Below, piece after piece: positions 1-8,332 of a stretch of 33,290 nt of DNA (position 1 is its first letter; every line of letters starts with the position of its first letter). Made by a program: the position numbers and the translations under genes. Source of the stretch: a bacterium (GTDB lineage Bacteria > Patescibacteriota > Microgenomatia > UBA1406 > GWC2-37-13); the NCBI GenBank assembly GCA_021833625.1, contig JAKBEU010000002.1, positions 323,332-356,621 of the forward strand. The letters run 5' to 3'. Below the pieces are notes generated by a model that saw nothing but the letters and a program-made list of their open reading frames with translations, had not been told where the DNA came from and did no database searches.

Positions 1-1
1 G

Positions 2-94
2 GCACACAAATCAGACGCTCTTGCGAGAAGCATCTTGCGTCATGACAGCAAAAAGCTCGCCGATGCTCTTGTTAATCTTATCGACACATTATGA
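2..94 (+). CDS. C-terminal end of an unidentified upstream gene
   Basis: An open frame enters from the left edge and stops at TGA (92-94). The visible tail is about 30 residues, rich in Ala, Leu, Lys and Asp, and ends in LADALVNLIDTL. That pattern looks like the last helix of a soluble protein. The stop overlaps the next start codon (TTATGA), the coupling expected inside an operon, which supports this being real coding sequence. Too little is visible to name the protein and I do not recognise it. Confidence 0.5.
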   Translation, partial: AHKSDALARSILRHDSKKLADALVNLIDTL

Positions 95-453
95 TAAAAA
101 AACACACAATCTCAATCAAACACGCATGGGACGGAGTCGTTTGGGCGCTTAGTACTCAACCCAACTACAGAGTTCACGCTTTTCTTTCGTTGCTCTCAAT
201 TGCGGGCGGAATATTTTTTCATATTTCAAAGGCGGAATTCCTGATAATTGCCGTGCTTATCGTGATGGGACTGAGTATCGAAACGGTGAACACCTCAATT
301 GAAGAGACCTGTGATGCGATAGACGGCAGCATACGTCCTGACATAAAAATAGCAAAAGACGTTGCAGCGGCCGCAATGCTTATATTTGCCGTTGGCGCAA
401 CACTTATTGCAGGCTTCATTTTCGTCCCTTATATTATTTCTTTATTTATTTAA
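91..453 (+). CDS. dgkA: Diacylglycerol kinase / undecaprenol kinase family membrane protein
   Basis: A 120-residue integral membrane protein of the DgkA family, which phosphorylates diacylglycerol or undecaprenol in the inner membrane. In Gram-positive-like bacteria the usual product is undecaprenyl phosphate, the lipid carrier for peptidoglycan. Visible evidence is the N-terminal amphipathic stretch with a conserved Trp (HAWDGVVWAL), three hydrophobic helices, the signature ETVNTSIEETCD (about residues 64-75) with its metal-binding acidic residues, and KIAKDVAAAAML. The length matches the family. The start overlaps the previous stop, and the stop (TAA) directly abuts the ATG of mraY. That neighbour uses undecaprenyl phosphate, so undecaprenol kinase activity is the more likely role (inference). 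Confidence 0.88.
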   Translation: MIKKHTISIKHAWDGVVWALSTQPNYRVHAFLSLLSIAGGIFFHISKAEFLIIAVLIVMGLSIETVNTSIEETCDAIDGSIRPDIKIAKDVAAAAMLIFAVGATLIAGFIFVPYIISLFI

Positions 454-1488
454 ATGTCAGCATATTTGTTCGCCACCTTTGTCGCTTTTATCCTGAACTT
501 TGCACTTATTTTCCCGTTCATTCATTTGCTTTATCGGATAAAGATGCAAAGACGGGTACAGACGACAAAAGACGCATTCAACAACACGACTCCTATCTTT
601 GATCGGCTTCATAATCACAAGCAGGGGACACCTGTCGGGGGAGGAATCTTAGTTATCGTCACGACCGTTTTGCTTTATGCGGCCTTTCTCATTGCCGCCT
701 TTATTTTCAAAAAACCCATGCAGGCGAATTACCCAGCATTCGGATCGGAAATCAAAATTATCCTTTTTACGTTTATCGGATTTGCACTCCTCGGGGTGTA
801 TGACGATCTGTCAAAAATGTTCAGATGGGAGCAGACGCATTTTTTCGGACTTCGCCTGCGTCACAAACTAATCCTTGAAACAATACTCGCGCTTGTCGCA
901 TCATACTGGCTTTTCATGGAACTGAAGATTGACATCATGCATGTTCCGTTTTTTGGCGTATACAACTTGGGATGGTGGTATATTCCGTTTGCAACCTTTG
1001 TCATTGTCGCATTTTCCAATGCAGTGAACATCACCGACGGGCTTGACGGATTATCAAGCGGAGTCCTCATGATTGCACTTGTTGCATACTGGGCAATTGC
1101 CAGGTCTATTATTGATATGCCAACGGCTTTGTTTGTCGGAATATGGCTTGGGGGACTGGTTGCATTTCTTTACTTTAATATTTATCCGGCCCGTATTATG
1201 TTGGGGGACAGTGGGGCATTGTCGTTTGGCGCAACGTTTGCGGTTATCGGCCTGGTCTTGGGCAAAGCGTTTGCGCTCCCCATGATTGGAGGCGTTTTCG
1301 TTCTTGAAATCACGACTTCCCTTTTGCAGCTTCTAAGTAAAAAGTTCCGGAAAAAGAAGCTGTTTAAGGTGGCACCGTTTCACCTCTATCTGCAGAACAG
1401 GGGATGGGAAGAACCAAAGATCGTCATGAGACTGTGGCTGTTGGCAATTCTGTTTGCACTTTGCGGTCTTATGGTCGCATTCATGTAA
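454..1488 (+). CDS. mraY: Phospho-N-acetylmuramoyl-pentapeptide transferase (MraY)
   Basis: A 344-residue polytopic membrane enzyme that transfers phospho-MurNAc-pentapeptide from UDP to undecaprenyl phosphate to form lipid I. Family motifs appear in order: HKQGTPVGGG (compare KxGTPTMGG), YDDLSK with the catalytic Asp pair, NAVNITDGLDGL, and MLGDSGALSFG. About ten hydrophobic segments are evident. One departure is the usual histidine-rich loop PxHHHFExxGWxE, which reads PFHLYLQNRGWEE and keeps one of three His. I still call it MraY rather than a WecA-type transferase, because the NITDGLDGL region is MraY-like and the neighbours make peptidoglycan. The start abuts the dgkA stop with no gap. 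Confidence 0.88.
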   Translation: MSAYLFATFVAFILNFALIFPFIHLLYRIKMQRRVQTTKDAFNNTTPIFDRLHNHKQGTPVGGGILVIVTTVLLYAAFLIAAFIFKKPMQANYPAFGSEIKIILFTFIGFALLGVYDDLSKMFRWEQTHFFGLRLRHKLILETILALVASYWLFMELKIDIMHVPFFGVYNLGWWYIPFATFVIVAFSNAVNITDGLDGLSSGVLMIALVAYWAIARSIIDMPTALFVGIWLGGLVAFLYFNIYPARIMLGDSGALSFGATFAVIGLVLGKAFALPMIGGVFVLEITTSLLQLLSKKFRKKKLFKVAPFHLYLQNRGWEEPKIVMRLWLLAILFALCGLMVAFM

Positions 1489-1516
1489 ACACGTTATAAA
1501 TATTTTTTTTGACAGT

Positions 1517-1702
1517 ATGGCAGTAAAAGTAAATACGGAAATTTGTAAAACATGCAAGGATAGGGAAAAATGTCCGGCGATTGCCGTTTGTCCGATGGTG
1601 GCGCTTGCCCAAAAGACAGTCGGACCCGAGGTTGACGCGCAAAAATGTATTGATTGCGGCATGTGTACAACCGTCTGTCCCAATGGAGCTTTGACGTTGT
1701 AA
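1517..1702 (+). CDS. Small 2[4Fe-4S]-type ferredoxin
   Basis: A 61-residue soluble protein with two cysteine clusters. The first is CKTCKDREKCPAIAVCP and the second is CIDCGMCTTVCP, a classical CxxCxxCxxxCP cluster. The second clearly binds a [4Fe-4S] cluster. The first has wider spacing and may bind one too. I start at ATG 1517 (MAVKVNTEIC) rather than an upstream ATG inside mraY, because that is where ferredoxin-like sequence begins. It lies 28 nt after mraY and 10 nt before a nuclease gene that also has an Fe-S-like cysteine pattern. Its redox partner is unknown. Confidence 0.8.
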   Translation: MAVKVNTEICKTCKDREKCPAIAVCPMVALAQKTVGPEVDAQKCIDCGMCTTVCPNGALTL

Positions 1703-1712
1703 CTTATATCCT

Positions 1713-2408
1713 ATGAAGGCGCCACAAAAAGATATGCTGTTTGCACCGGAGCCGAAAAAGAAAAAGACATGGCTTTCGCATACGGGGATAGAGGGAATAA
1801 ATAGATGTAAGCGATGTTTCTATTTGCAGTATAAATACCGGATATATCCGCCGGAAGGAATACAATCGCGGCTTGCCAACCGATTTGATACAATTTTGAA
1901 GTCGTATTTTGACGGCTATCGGCAAAAGTCAACCCTTCCTCCCATTGTTGAGGATAAATTGAAAGGAGTACTGCAAAAACCTTTTAAAGAAGCGTACTTC
2001 CATACTATTGATGAAAATTACGGGTTTTATGGAAAGTTGGATGAGTGCCTTATTACAGATGGCAAATACGTACCCGTTGATTTCAAAACATCAAGCAGTG
2101 ATCCAAGGGAAAAAGATATATTTCCCGCCTACCAACATCAGATAGATGAGTATGTCTATCTCCTGCAGAAAAACAGAAAGGAAACGGCAGGATACGGATA
2201 TCTGATTTTTTTCTATCCGGATATGGCAGAAACCGTTCATGACGGATTCCCGATGATTACTCATTTCGTCAAAGTGGAAGCACATCCTGAGGCGGTCGAC
2301 GCCCGCATTGCAAAAGCAATTAGTATTTTAAGCGGTCCGCTTCCGACAAGCGCCCCCGAGTGTCCCTTTTGCAGTTGGTTTGAAAAAGTGAGAGAATATT
2401 ACAAATAA
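1713..2408 (+). CDS. PD-(D/E)XK nuclease, RecB/Cas4-like, with probable Fe-S cluster
   Basis: A 231-residue protein of the RecB/Cas4 nuclease type (PDDEXK_1-like). The nuclease core is visible: GKLDECL (acidic metal ligand), VPVDFKTSS (the D-x-K pair), and YQHQIDEYVYLL (the conserved Gln-Tyr helix). A cysteine pair near the N-terminus (CKRCFYL) and another near the C-terminus (CPFCSW) match the arrangement that holds a [4Fe-4S] cluster in Cas4 and AddB nucleases. No Cas genes or CRISPR array are nearby, so DNA repair or processing is the default role. It sits in tight order between the ferredoxin and the NYN gene (5 nt gap), inside a cell-wall cluster where nucleases are not usual. Confidence 0.75.
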   Translation: MKAPQKDMLFAPEPKKKKTWLSHTGIEGINRCKRCFYLQYKYRIYPPEGIQSRLANRFDTILKSYFDGYRQKSTLPPIVEDKLKGVLQKPFKEAYFHTIDENYGFYGKLDECLITDGKYVPVDFKTSSSDPREKDIFPAYQHQIDEYVYLLQKNRKETAGYGYLIFFYPDMAETVHDGFPMITHFVKVEAHPEAVDARIAKAISILSGPLPTSAPECPFCSWFEKVREYYK

Positions 2409-2413
2409 AAACT

Positions 2414-2911
2414 ATGTTTAAAAAAATAATAAGAAAATTATATAAAGGCCCGCAAAAAAAAGTATTCGCATTTATTGACAGTCAGAATCTTAATCTTGGT
2501 GTTCAAAGCCAGGGAGGCAAACTCGACTTTCGCAAATTCAGACAGTATTTAACAATGAAATATTCGGTATCGAAAGCGTTTCTCTTTATCGGATATATGA
2601 AGGAACATAAAAACCTCTATACCTATCTTGAGGAGTCGGGATACATCTGTATCTATAAAAAAACGCTGGAGTACAAAGACAAAAAAGAGACAATTGTGAA
2701 GGGGAATATCGACGCTGAACTCGTGCTGAATGCAATGATTGAGTTTCCTCATTATGACAAAGCGATTATCGTATCGGGAGACGGGGATTTCTATCCTCTT
2801 ATCGACTATTTGAAGAAGAAAAATAAGCTGCTTAAGATAATTACGCCGAACAAAAAGTATTCGTCTTTGCTTCTCAAATTCTTGCCATATATCATCAGCA
2901 TGGAGGCGTAA
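2414..2911 (+). CDS. NYN-domain (DUF88/LabA-like) putative ribonuclease
   Basis: A 165-residue NYN-domain protein of the PIN-like nuclease superfamily. The acidic residues of the predicted metal site are visible in FIDSQNLN (D22), KGNIDAELVLNAM, and VSGDGDFYPLIDYL. A short basic N-terminal leader (MFKKIIRKLYKG) precedes the domain. Members are predicted Mg-dependent RNases that act in RNA turnover or processing. The substrate here is unknown. It follows the nuclease gene by 5 nt. A -10 hexamer for the next gene lies just after its stop codon. Confidence 0.8.
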   Translation: MFKKIIRKLYKGPQKKVFAFIDSQNLNLGVQSQGGKLDFRKFRQYLTMKYSVSKAFLFIGYMKEHKNLYTYLEESGYICIYKKTLEYKDKKETIVKGNIDAELVLNAMIEFPHYDKAIIVSGDGDFYPLIDYLKKKNKLLKIITPNKKYSSLLLKFLPYIISMEA

Positions 2912-2916
2912 AGCTG

Positions 2917-2922
2917 TATAAT
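2917..2922 (+). promoter_or_regulatory. -10 element upstream of murL, predicted leaderless start
   Basis: A perfect TATAAT ends 8 nt before the murL ATG at 2931. I see no good -35 hexamer at 16-18 bp. The spacing would put transcription initiation at or next to the start codon. The same spacing recurs at other promoters in this window. Confidence 0.5.
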
Positions 2923-2930
2923 AGTAAGGT

Positions 2931-4154
2931 ATGCACTCGTTTATATTCGATTCCTATAATGTCGATCTTACGGGGCGGACACTGTTCTTCCGTTATTCCC
3001 TTGACGGGTATTCATTCATTGAGCGCATTGAGCTGAAAGAGCCCCTTTCAAAAGAGTTAAATCAAGACCTTCTGAACGCCATTCTGTTTAACTTACATCT
3101 TGCGCTTGGCATCTCCTACTGGAAATTATTGTGCCCGACTCATATTGAGGTGAGAAGCGGCAAACTGTCAAAAAAACAGGCAGCATTTTGGGACACTATA
3201 TATACGGAAGGCCTGGGAGAATTTTACTATCGTAACAACATAGACTTTCGGGGACGCGTATCGTTTCCCTACGCTGATAAACCCTCATTTGTCCCCGATG
3301 GCGCGAGCCTAACGGTCGGAAAGAGGCAGTTGGTCGGAATCGGCGGCGGAAAAGATTCTGCCCTCACCTGGGAGATGATGAAGAAAAAAAAGATTGATGC
3401 AACAGGCCTTGTCATTGAAACGCAAAAGAAGTTCGGTATGGTAGACAATTTGGCAAAGATAGGAAACATCCCCCTTATTCACGTGTCCCGAACGGTTGAT
3501 CCGCAAATTGCCGTTCTTTCTAAACAGCCGGGGTTTTATCACGGACACGTACCGATTTCCATGATTTATGCATGGATCGGAATGTTGGTGTGTGTGGCAA
3601 ACGGTTTCCAAAGCTTTGTCGCTTCAAATGAAAAAAGTGCGGAAGAAGGGAATATTGAATATTTAGGAGCGCAGATAAATCACCAGTGGAGCAAAACCAT
3701 GCGTTTTGAAAAGCTATTTTCTGCGTATGTAAAACAGTTTATTTCGCCTGACTTAAAATATTATTCCCCCCTACGCAAACTGACCGAATTGGAAATAATA
3801 GGGCAGTTTGTCAAGTATCCGAAGTATTTTCCGTTTGTGTCCAGCTGCAACAGAAACTTTTCAACGACACATCCTTTGGTTGAAAAACTGTGGTGCGGGG
3901 AATGCGCAAAGTGTGCATTTGCCTTTCTTCTGTTTGCCGCCCATCTTCCCAAAGAACAGGTCGTTACTATGTTTGGAAAAAACATGTTCCAGGACGAACG
4001 CCTCATTGGCCTGTTCCGCGACCTTGAAGGTCGCGGGGGCATGAAACCGTTTGATTGTGTAGGGACATTTGAAGAGGCACAGGAGGCGCTGGCAATGATT
4101 AATAAAAAAGGAGAATTCAAGAATGATGTTGTTTTTGAAGCGTTGATGAAATAA
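2931..4154 (+). CDS. murL: UDP-MurNAc-L-Ala-L-Glu epimerase (MurL family)
   Basis: A 407-residue protein matching the MurL family described from Xanthomonas, which converts the terminal L-Glu of UDP-MurNAc-L-Ala-L-Glu to D-Glu. The ATP-pyrophosphatase-type PP-loop VGIGGGKDSALTW is at about residues 135-147, and a late cysteine cluster CGECAKCAF is present. Other stretches (SNEKSAEEGN, HPLVEKLWCGECAKC) fit this family better than an asparagine synthase or ExsB type. The murD gene follows after 5 nt, the expected partner. I infer that this organism adds L-Glu and then epimerises it, instead of making free D-Glu with MurI. A -10 box lies directly before the start. Confidence 0.8.
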   Translation: MHSFIFDSYNVDLTGRTLFFRYSLDGYSFIERIELKEPLSKELNQDLLNAILFNLHLALGISYWKLLCPTHIEVRSGKLSKKQAAFWDTIYTEGLGEFYYRNNIDFRGRVSFPYADKPSFVPDGASLTVGKRQLVGIGGGKDSALTWEMMKKKKIDATGLVIETQKKFGMVDNLAKIGNIPLIHVSRTVDPQIAVLSKQPGFYHGHVPISMIYAWIGMLVCVANGFQSFVASNEKSAEEGNIEYLGAQINHQWSKTMRFEKLFSAYVKQFISPDLKYYSPLRKLTELEIIGQFVKYPKYFPFVSSCNRNFSTTHPLVEKLWCGECAKCAFAFLLFAAHLPKEQVVTMFGKNMFQDERLIGLFRDLEGRGGMKPFDCVGTFEEAQEALAMINKKGEFKNDVVFEALMK

Positions 4155-4159
4155 ACACT

Positions 4160-5410
4160 ATGAAAATTGCAGAACTGCAGACGTATAAAAAAATACTTAT
4201 TTTGGGAATGGGGAAGGAAGGGGCATCTGCAAAGCGTTTTATTGAAAGAGTAGCCCCCGACTCGGTTGTTGATACCGCCGACATAAAAGACGGTCAGGAT
4301 TATTTAAAAAAACAAGACGGGGCAGACCTTGTCGTGCGATCACCTGGAGTGCACACGGAACTGGTAACGAAAAAATACACAACGGCGACCAATCTTTTTT
4401 TTGCAAACTGCCTGGGGCAAATAATCGGCGTCACGGGGACGAAGGGGAAAAGTACGACGGCAAGCCTTATCGCGGCACTATTGAAACAGTCTATTCCAGA
4501 CGTCCGGCTGGTCGGGAATATTGGCTGTCCCATGCTTGATGAGCTTGAGGACGCAACTGCGAATACCGTATTTGTCGTTGAGCTTTCCAGTTATCAGCTG
4601 ACCGATATTAATTATTCTCCGCACATTGTCGTTATCGTAAACTGGTTTCCGGAACACCGGGATTTCCACGGATCATTTGAATTGTATAAACAGTCTAAAG
4701 AGCGGGTGCTTTCATTCCAAACTCCGTCCGACTACTTTATTTTTGATCCTTCCGAGGAACCGGCCAAATGGGGAGGGTTCACCAAAGCACATCTTCTGCC
4801 GTACGCGACGGATTTTCCTTTTGATGAGAAAAAGATACAATTATTGGGGTCTCACAACAAAAAAAATATTCAGGCTACCGTGACGGTTGCACGACTTTGC
4901 AAGGTCAGTGAAGAAAAAATCGCTAAGGCAATTTACGGATTCGTCCCGCTCCCTCACCGTCTTCAGAAAGTCGGGACCTTCAAAGGAATTACGTTTTATG
5001 ACGACGCGATCTCTACAACTCCTCAATCAACCATCGCTGCCCTTAATACCCTGCCACAGGTTGAAACTCTTTTTTTGGGAGGGCAGGACAGGGGATATGA
5101 ATTCGATGAGCTCATAAAAGTACTGAAGGAAAAAAATATAAAAAATATCGTCCTGTTTCCCGATACGGGAAAACGCATAAAGGAAGGTATTGAAAAAATG
5201 AACGGGTATAGTCCTTCCCTATTGGAAATCAGAGACATGGAACAGGCGGTAAAGTTTGCCTACGAAAAAACGGGCAAAGGAGCCATATGTCTCCTTTCAA
5301 CCGCATCCCCAAGCTACTCTGTTTGGAAAAATTTTGAGGAAAAAGGAGATTTATTTCAGCAATTTGTTACATCAATGGGGGATACACATGAAACAACAAG
5401 TAACGGCTAA
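4160..5410 (+). CDS. murD: UDP-MurNAc-L-alanine glutamate ligase (MurD or MurD2)
   Basis: A 416-residue Mur ligase that adds glutamate to UDP-MurNAc-L-Ala in the cytoplasm. It shows a short Rossmann-like N-domain (ILILGMGKEG), the ATP P-loop GVTGTKGKSTTASL (about residues 89-102), VVELSSYQL, the LPHRLQ hinge motif, GGQDRG, and the MurD-type C-terminal LSTASPSYSVWKNFEEKGD. The length is slightly below the usual 440-450. Because it directly follows murL, its substrate may be L-Glu (MurD2-type) rather than D-Glu. Sequence alone does not prove this. Its last 23 nt overlap ftsW. Confidence 0.88.
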   Translation: MKIAELQTYKKILILGMGKEGASAKRFIERVAPDSVVDTADIKDGQDYLKKQDGADLVVRSPGVHTELVTKKYTTATNLFFANCLGQIIGVTGTKGKSTTASLIAALLKQSIPDVRLVGNIGCPMLDELEDATANTVFVVELSSYQLTDINYSPHIVVIVNWFPEHRDFHGSFELYKQSKERVLSFQTPSDYFIFDPSEEPAKWGGFTKAHLLPYATDFPFDEKKIQLLGSHNKKNIQATVTVARLCKVSEEKIAKAIYGFVPLPHRLQKVGTFKGITFYDDAISTTPQSTIAALNTLPQVETLFLGGQDRGYEFDELIKVLKEKNIKNIVLFPDTGKRIKEGIEKMNGYSPSLLEIRDMEQAVKFAYEKTGKGAICLLSTASPSYSVWKNFEEKGDLFQQFVTSMGDTHETTSNG

Positions 5411-6485
5411 GCCGGTCCAATCCAGGCGGAACAAAATTCTCGCAACCCTCGTAACCCTTCCTATTCTTCTTTCCGTTGGCGGTCTTTTTTTTGTTTTTGA
5501 AGCGTCATACATCCGCGCATTCTCGGAGTTTGGGGACAGTTTTCATTATCTGAAGGTCCAGGCATTGTGGATAGTGCTCGGGACCGCCATCATGCTTATT
5601 CTTTCCCTTGTCAATTATCACAAGCTGTATTATTTTGCATTCTACTTCATGTTTGCCTCCGTCATTTCCCTTTTTCTCGTGTTGATACCGGGAGTGGGAA
5701 CGGCAGTCGGAGGAGCCAGAAGGTGGCTGTTTGGCTTTCAACCCTCGGAGATTGCAAAGCTCGCCTCCATTATTTATCTTTCGTCATGGTTCCTGACAAA
5801 AGAACGGAAACGGTTTTTTTCATTCGTTTTCCTGTTGGGGCTCGTCATGTTTCTTATTATTCTGCAGCCGGACATGGGAACGGCAATTATCATATTTTGC
5901 ATAAGCATCATTACCTATTTTCTTGCAGGAGTGGAACTCCGGCATTTGCTGCTTCTTATCCCAGCCTCAGCCGGCGGTTTTTTTATTCTGGCAAAAGCGG
6001 CTCCCTACCGGCTTAAGCGTCTGATGGCTTTTTTCGATCCAAAGCTCGATCCTCTCGGAATTACCTATCACATTAACCAGATACTTATTTCCCTTACCAA
6101 CGGAGGACTGTTCGGACGGGGATTTGGTGCGTCAAAGCAAAAACATCTTTATCTTCCCGAGGCACACACGGACTCCATTTTTGCGATAGTGGGAGAGGAG
6201 ATAGGATTTATCGGAGGAGCTTTGGTCATTTGCGCATTCGTCATGCTTATTCTTTACATTTTCCGTATTGCGGAAAAAGCCCCCGACAGGTATGGGAGAT
6301 TGCTTGCGGGAAGTATTTTCGGATTTTTCGGGATGCAGACTATCGTTAACTTAGGCAGCATGGTGCACATCATTCCCCTGGCCGGCGTTCCGCTTCCTTT
6401 CATTTCGTATGGAGGCTCCAATTTGCTGCTGTGTTTTTCACTGATGGGAATAGTGTTGAACATTGCCCGGCAAACAAGAATTTAA
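5388..6485 (+). CDS. ftsW: SEDS peptidoglycan polymerase FtsW
   Basis: A 365-residue polytopic SEDS-family glycosyltransferase that polymerises lipid II during division. It has a short cytoplasmic N-terminus rich in Lys/Arg, about ten hydrophobic helices, GGARRW, QPSEIAKL, LQPDMGTA, the catalytic loop LPEAHTDSIFAIVGEE with the conserved Asp, and the C-terminal LPFISYGGSNLL. I chose ATG 5388 (MKQQVTAK), preceded by GGGG at 7-10 nt, over a longer frame that begins deep inside murD. It overlaps murD by 23 nt. Placement between murD and murG supports FtsW rather than RodA. Confidence 0.88.
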   Translation: MKQQVTAKPVQSRRNKILATLVTLPILLSVGGLFFVFEASYIRAFSEFGDSFHYLKVQALWIVLGTAIMLILSLVNYHKLYYFAFYFMFASVISLFLVLIPGVGTAVGGARRWLFGFQPSEIAKLASIIYLSSWFLTKERKRFFSFVFLLGLVMFLIILQPDMGTAIIIFCISIITYFLAGVELRHLLLLIPASAGGFFILAKAAPYRLKRLMAFFDPKLDPLGITYHINQILISLTNGGLFGRGFGASKQKHLYLPEAHTDSIFAIVGEEIGFIGGALVICAFVMLILYIFRIAEKAPDRYGRLLAGSIFGFFGMQTIVNLGSMVHIIPLAGVPLPFISYGGSNLLLCFSLMGIVLNIARQTRI

Positions 6486-6531
6486 TGGATTAAATGGCGG
6501 ATGGACAAATAATCATTTAGAATAAGGGAAT

Positions 6532-7635
6532 ATGAAAAAGATTTTAGTGTGCGGGGGACATCCGACACCGGCTCTTGCTGTCATTGATGAATTTAAAAAA
6601 GAGAATAAGGAGAGGGATATTGTTTTTGTGGGACGGAAATATGCAATAGAAACCGAACGCACGCTTTCCTTTGAGTATAAGGCGTGTCAGGACAGATCAA
6701 TACGGTTTTTGGAACTGCAGGCGGGACGGATAACAAGGGTACTGTCCAAATCCTCACTACTTAATTTTATTCGGGTCCCTTTGGGTTTTCTTCAAGCCCT
6801 CAAAATTTTGCTTCGTGAAGAGGCGGATGTCATTCTGTCATTCGGCGGATATTTGGCCCTCCCCATTGCATTCTGGGGGTGGGTCATGAGGAAAAAAGTA
6901 ATCACCCACGAACAGACAATGCGTCCCGGAAGGGCGAATAAAATAATCGGCAACTTCTCACAAAAAATATTCGTGGCATTTGAGGAGACATTGCAGTATT
7001 TTCCCAAAGGAAAAACACAATGGATTGGTAATCCCGTACGGGAAGTGGTATTTAAAAAAGGGAAGTTACCCTTCGAACTTCCGTTGGAGCTTCCCGTTGT
7101 GTACATAACCGGAGGGTCACTCGGGTCGCACAGTATTAACGAACATATTTTTACCATCCTTCCGCGCCTTTTGACTTTCTGTAGCGTTATTCACCAGACG
7201 GGAGACGTAAAAGAGTATGGAGATTATGATGTTGCCCGAAAATTACAAAAAACAATTTCTAAAGACGTAAAAGGAGCGTATGTGCCCCTGAAGCACGTTT
7301 CCGACTCGGAGATAGGAGCGGTATACAACGTTGCAAGTTGTGTGGTTGCACGGTCTGGTGCAAATACGTTTTTTGAACTTGTTGCCTTAAAAAAACCGGC
7401 AATCCTTATCCCGCTCCCCTGGTCGGCAAACGGAGAACAGAAAGCCCACGCGCATTTTTTTGTCACGCACGACATAGGAAAACTGTTTGATCAGAAGCTT
7501 CCGAGCAACGAACTGTACTTGTTTATTAAAGACATGGTTGCGTCACTTGACAGTTATAAACATAATTTTTCTGCATTACCACTTGAATTAAAACACGATG
7601 CCGCACAAACGATCGTTGCCGAATCTCTTCGTTAA
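6532..7635 (+). CDS. murG: UDP-GlcNAc--lipid I N-acetylglucosaminyltransferase (MurG)
   Basis: A 367-residue GT28-family enzyme that turns lipid I into lipid II at the inner membrane face. Motifs seen are GGHPTPALAV near the N-terminus, ILSFGGYLALPI, HEQTMRPGRANKI (compare HEQNxxPGxxN), TGGSLGSHSIN, HQTGD, and ARSGANTFFELVALKKPAILIPLPW. The glycine-rich N-terminal loop is shorter than the usual GGTGGHxxPALA, and the usual HQ near the donor site reads EQKAHA. Both deviations look lineage-specific rather than inactivating. The 3' end overlaps ftsQ by 38 nt in another frame, a sign of tight coupling. An AAGGGA ribosome site precedes the ATG. Confidence 0.87.
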   Translation: MKKILVCGGHPTPALAVIDEFKKENKERDIVFVGRKYAIETERTLSFEYKACQDRSIRFLELQAGRITRVLSKSSLLNFIRVPLGFLQALKILLREEADVILSFGGYLALPIAFWGWVMRKKVITHEQTMRPGRANKIIGNFSQKIFVAFEETLQYFPKGKTQWIGNPVREVVFKKGKLPFELPLELPVVYITGGSLGSHSINEHIFTILPRLLTFCSVIHQTGDVKEYGDYDVARKLQKTISKDVKGAYVPLKHVSDSEIGAVYNVASCVVARSGANTFFELVALKKPAILIPLPWSANGEQKAHAHFFVTHDIGKLFDQKLPSNELYLFIKDMVASLDSYKHNFSALPLELKHDAAQTIVAESLR

Positions 7636-8326
7636 AATTGTTCTTTTCGTGTTTGGGTGTTGTGCCGGTTTTTTTCTCGTGTCGTATGGTGCAAATGCCT
7701 TCCATATTAAAACGGTTGAGGTAAGTGGTATGCCCGATAAGGAGAAGGCGGCAGTTGTGTCTATCTTGAAAGGGCAGTCCACCTTTTTTTTTAACGAGAA
7801 CCAAAGCAGAAAAATAATTTCTTCCCGTATCCCCGCCCTTGAGGATTTGACTCTTACCCTCTACTATCCCGACAAAATAGTTGTGTATGGACACATTGCC
7901 GCACCCGTTGCTTATCTGGTAAGCGATGAGGGATATTTGACGCTTTCCGGACAGGGCATTATTATTGCAAAGACCCGCGCCACGTCAGACGAGCTGCCTA
8001 AACCAGCCATGTATTTGTACGAGATTGTTCACCATAATGCGTATCAGGCGGGGCAGTCGATAGACTATTCCAGCGTCAAACGCGCGTTGCTTTTTTTGCG
8101 GCTACTCCATGACGAAGGATATAGCGTGGAACGAGTTGATATTGACAGCGTTGATATGATAGCATGTAAAGAGGCAGGGGTCGATATACTTTTTTCACAA
8201 ACAAAAAGTATCGAGACACAGCAAAATGAGTTCAAACAGATTGCGAAGCAGATGAAAATCGGAGCGCTTCGCGTTGTTCGACTTGATTTGCGTTTTTCAA
8301 AACCAGTTGTTGAGTTAAAAAAATAA
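7598..8326 (+). CDS. ftsQ: Cell division protein FtsQ/DivIB
   Basis: A 242-residue bitopic protein with a short cytoplasmic tail, one membrane segment (LFVKIVLFVFGCCAGFFLVS, about residues 10-29) and then a POTRA-like start (FHIKTVEVSGMPDKEKAAV) and a beta domain (LTLTLYYPDKIVVYGHIAAPVAYLV). This layout and the position between murG and ftsA identify FtsQ/DivIB, which links the early and late divisome outside the membrane. Overall sequence conservation in this family is low, so synteny carries much of the call. It overlaps murG by 38 nt, and ftsA starts 6 nt after it. Confidence 0.82.
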   Translation: MPHKRSLPNLFVKIVLFVFGCCAGFFLVSYGANAFHIKTVEVSGMPDKEKAAVVSILKGQSTFFFNENQSRKIISSRIPALEDLTLTLYYPDKIVVYGHIAAPVAYLVSDEGYLTLSGQGIIIAKTRATSDELPKPAMYLYEIVHHNAYQAGQSIDYSSVKRALLFLRLLHDEGYSVERVDIDSVDMIACKEAGVDILFSQTKSIETQQNEFKQIAKQMKIGALRVVRLDLRFSKPVVELKK

Positions 8327-8332
8327 AACACC

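Noticed and set aside
1713-2408. Cas4 of a CRISPR-Cas system
   Set aside because: Motifs are Cas4-like, but there are no cas1/cas2 genes and no repeat-spacer array anywhere in the window.
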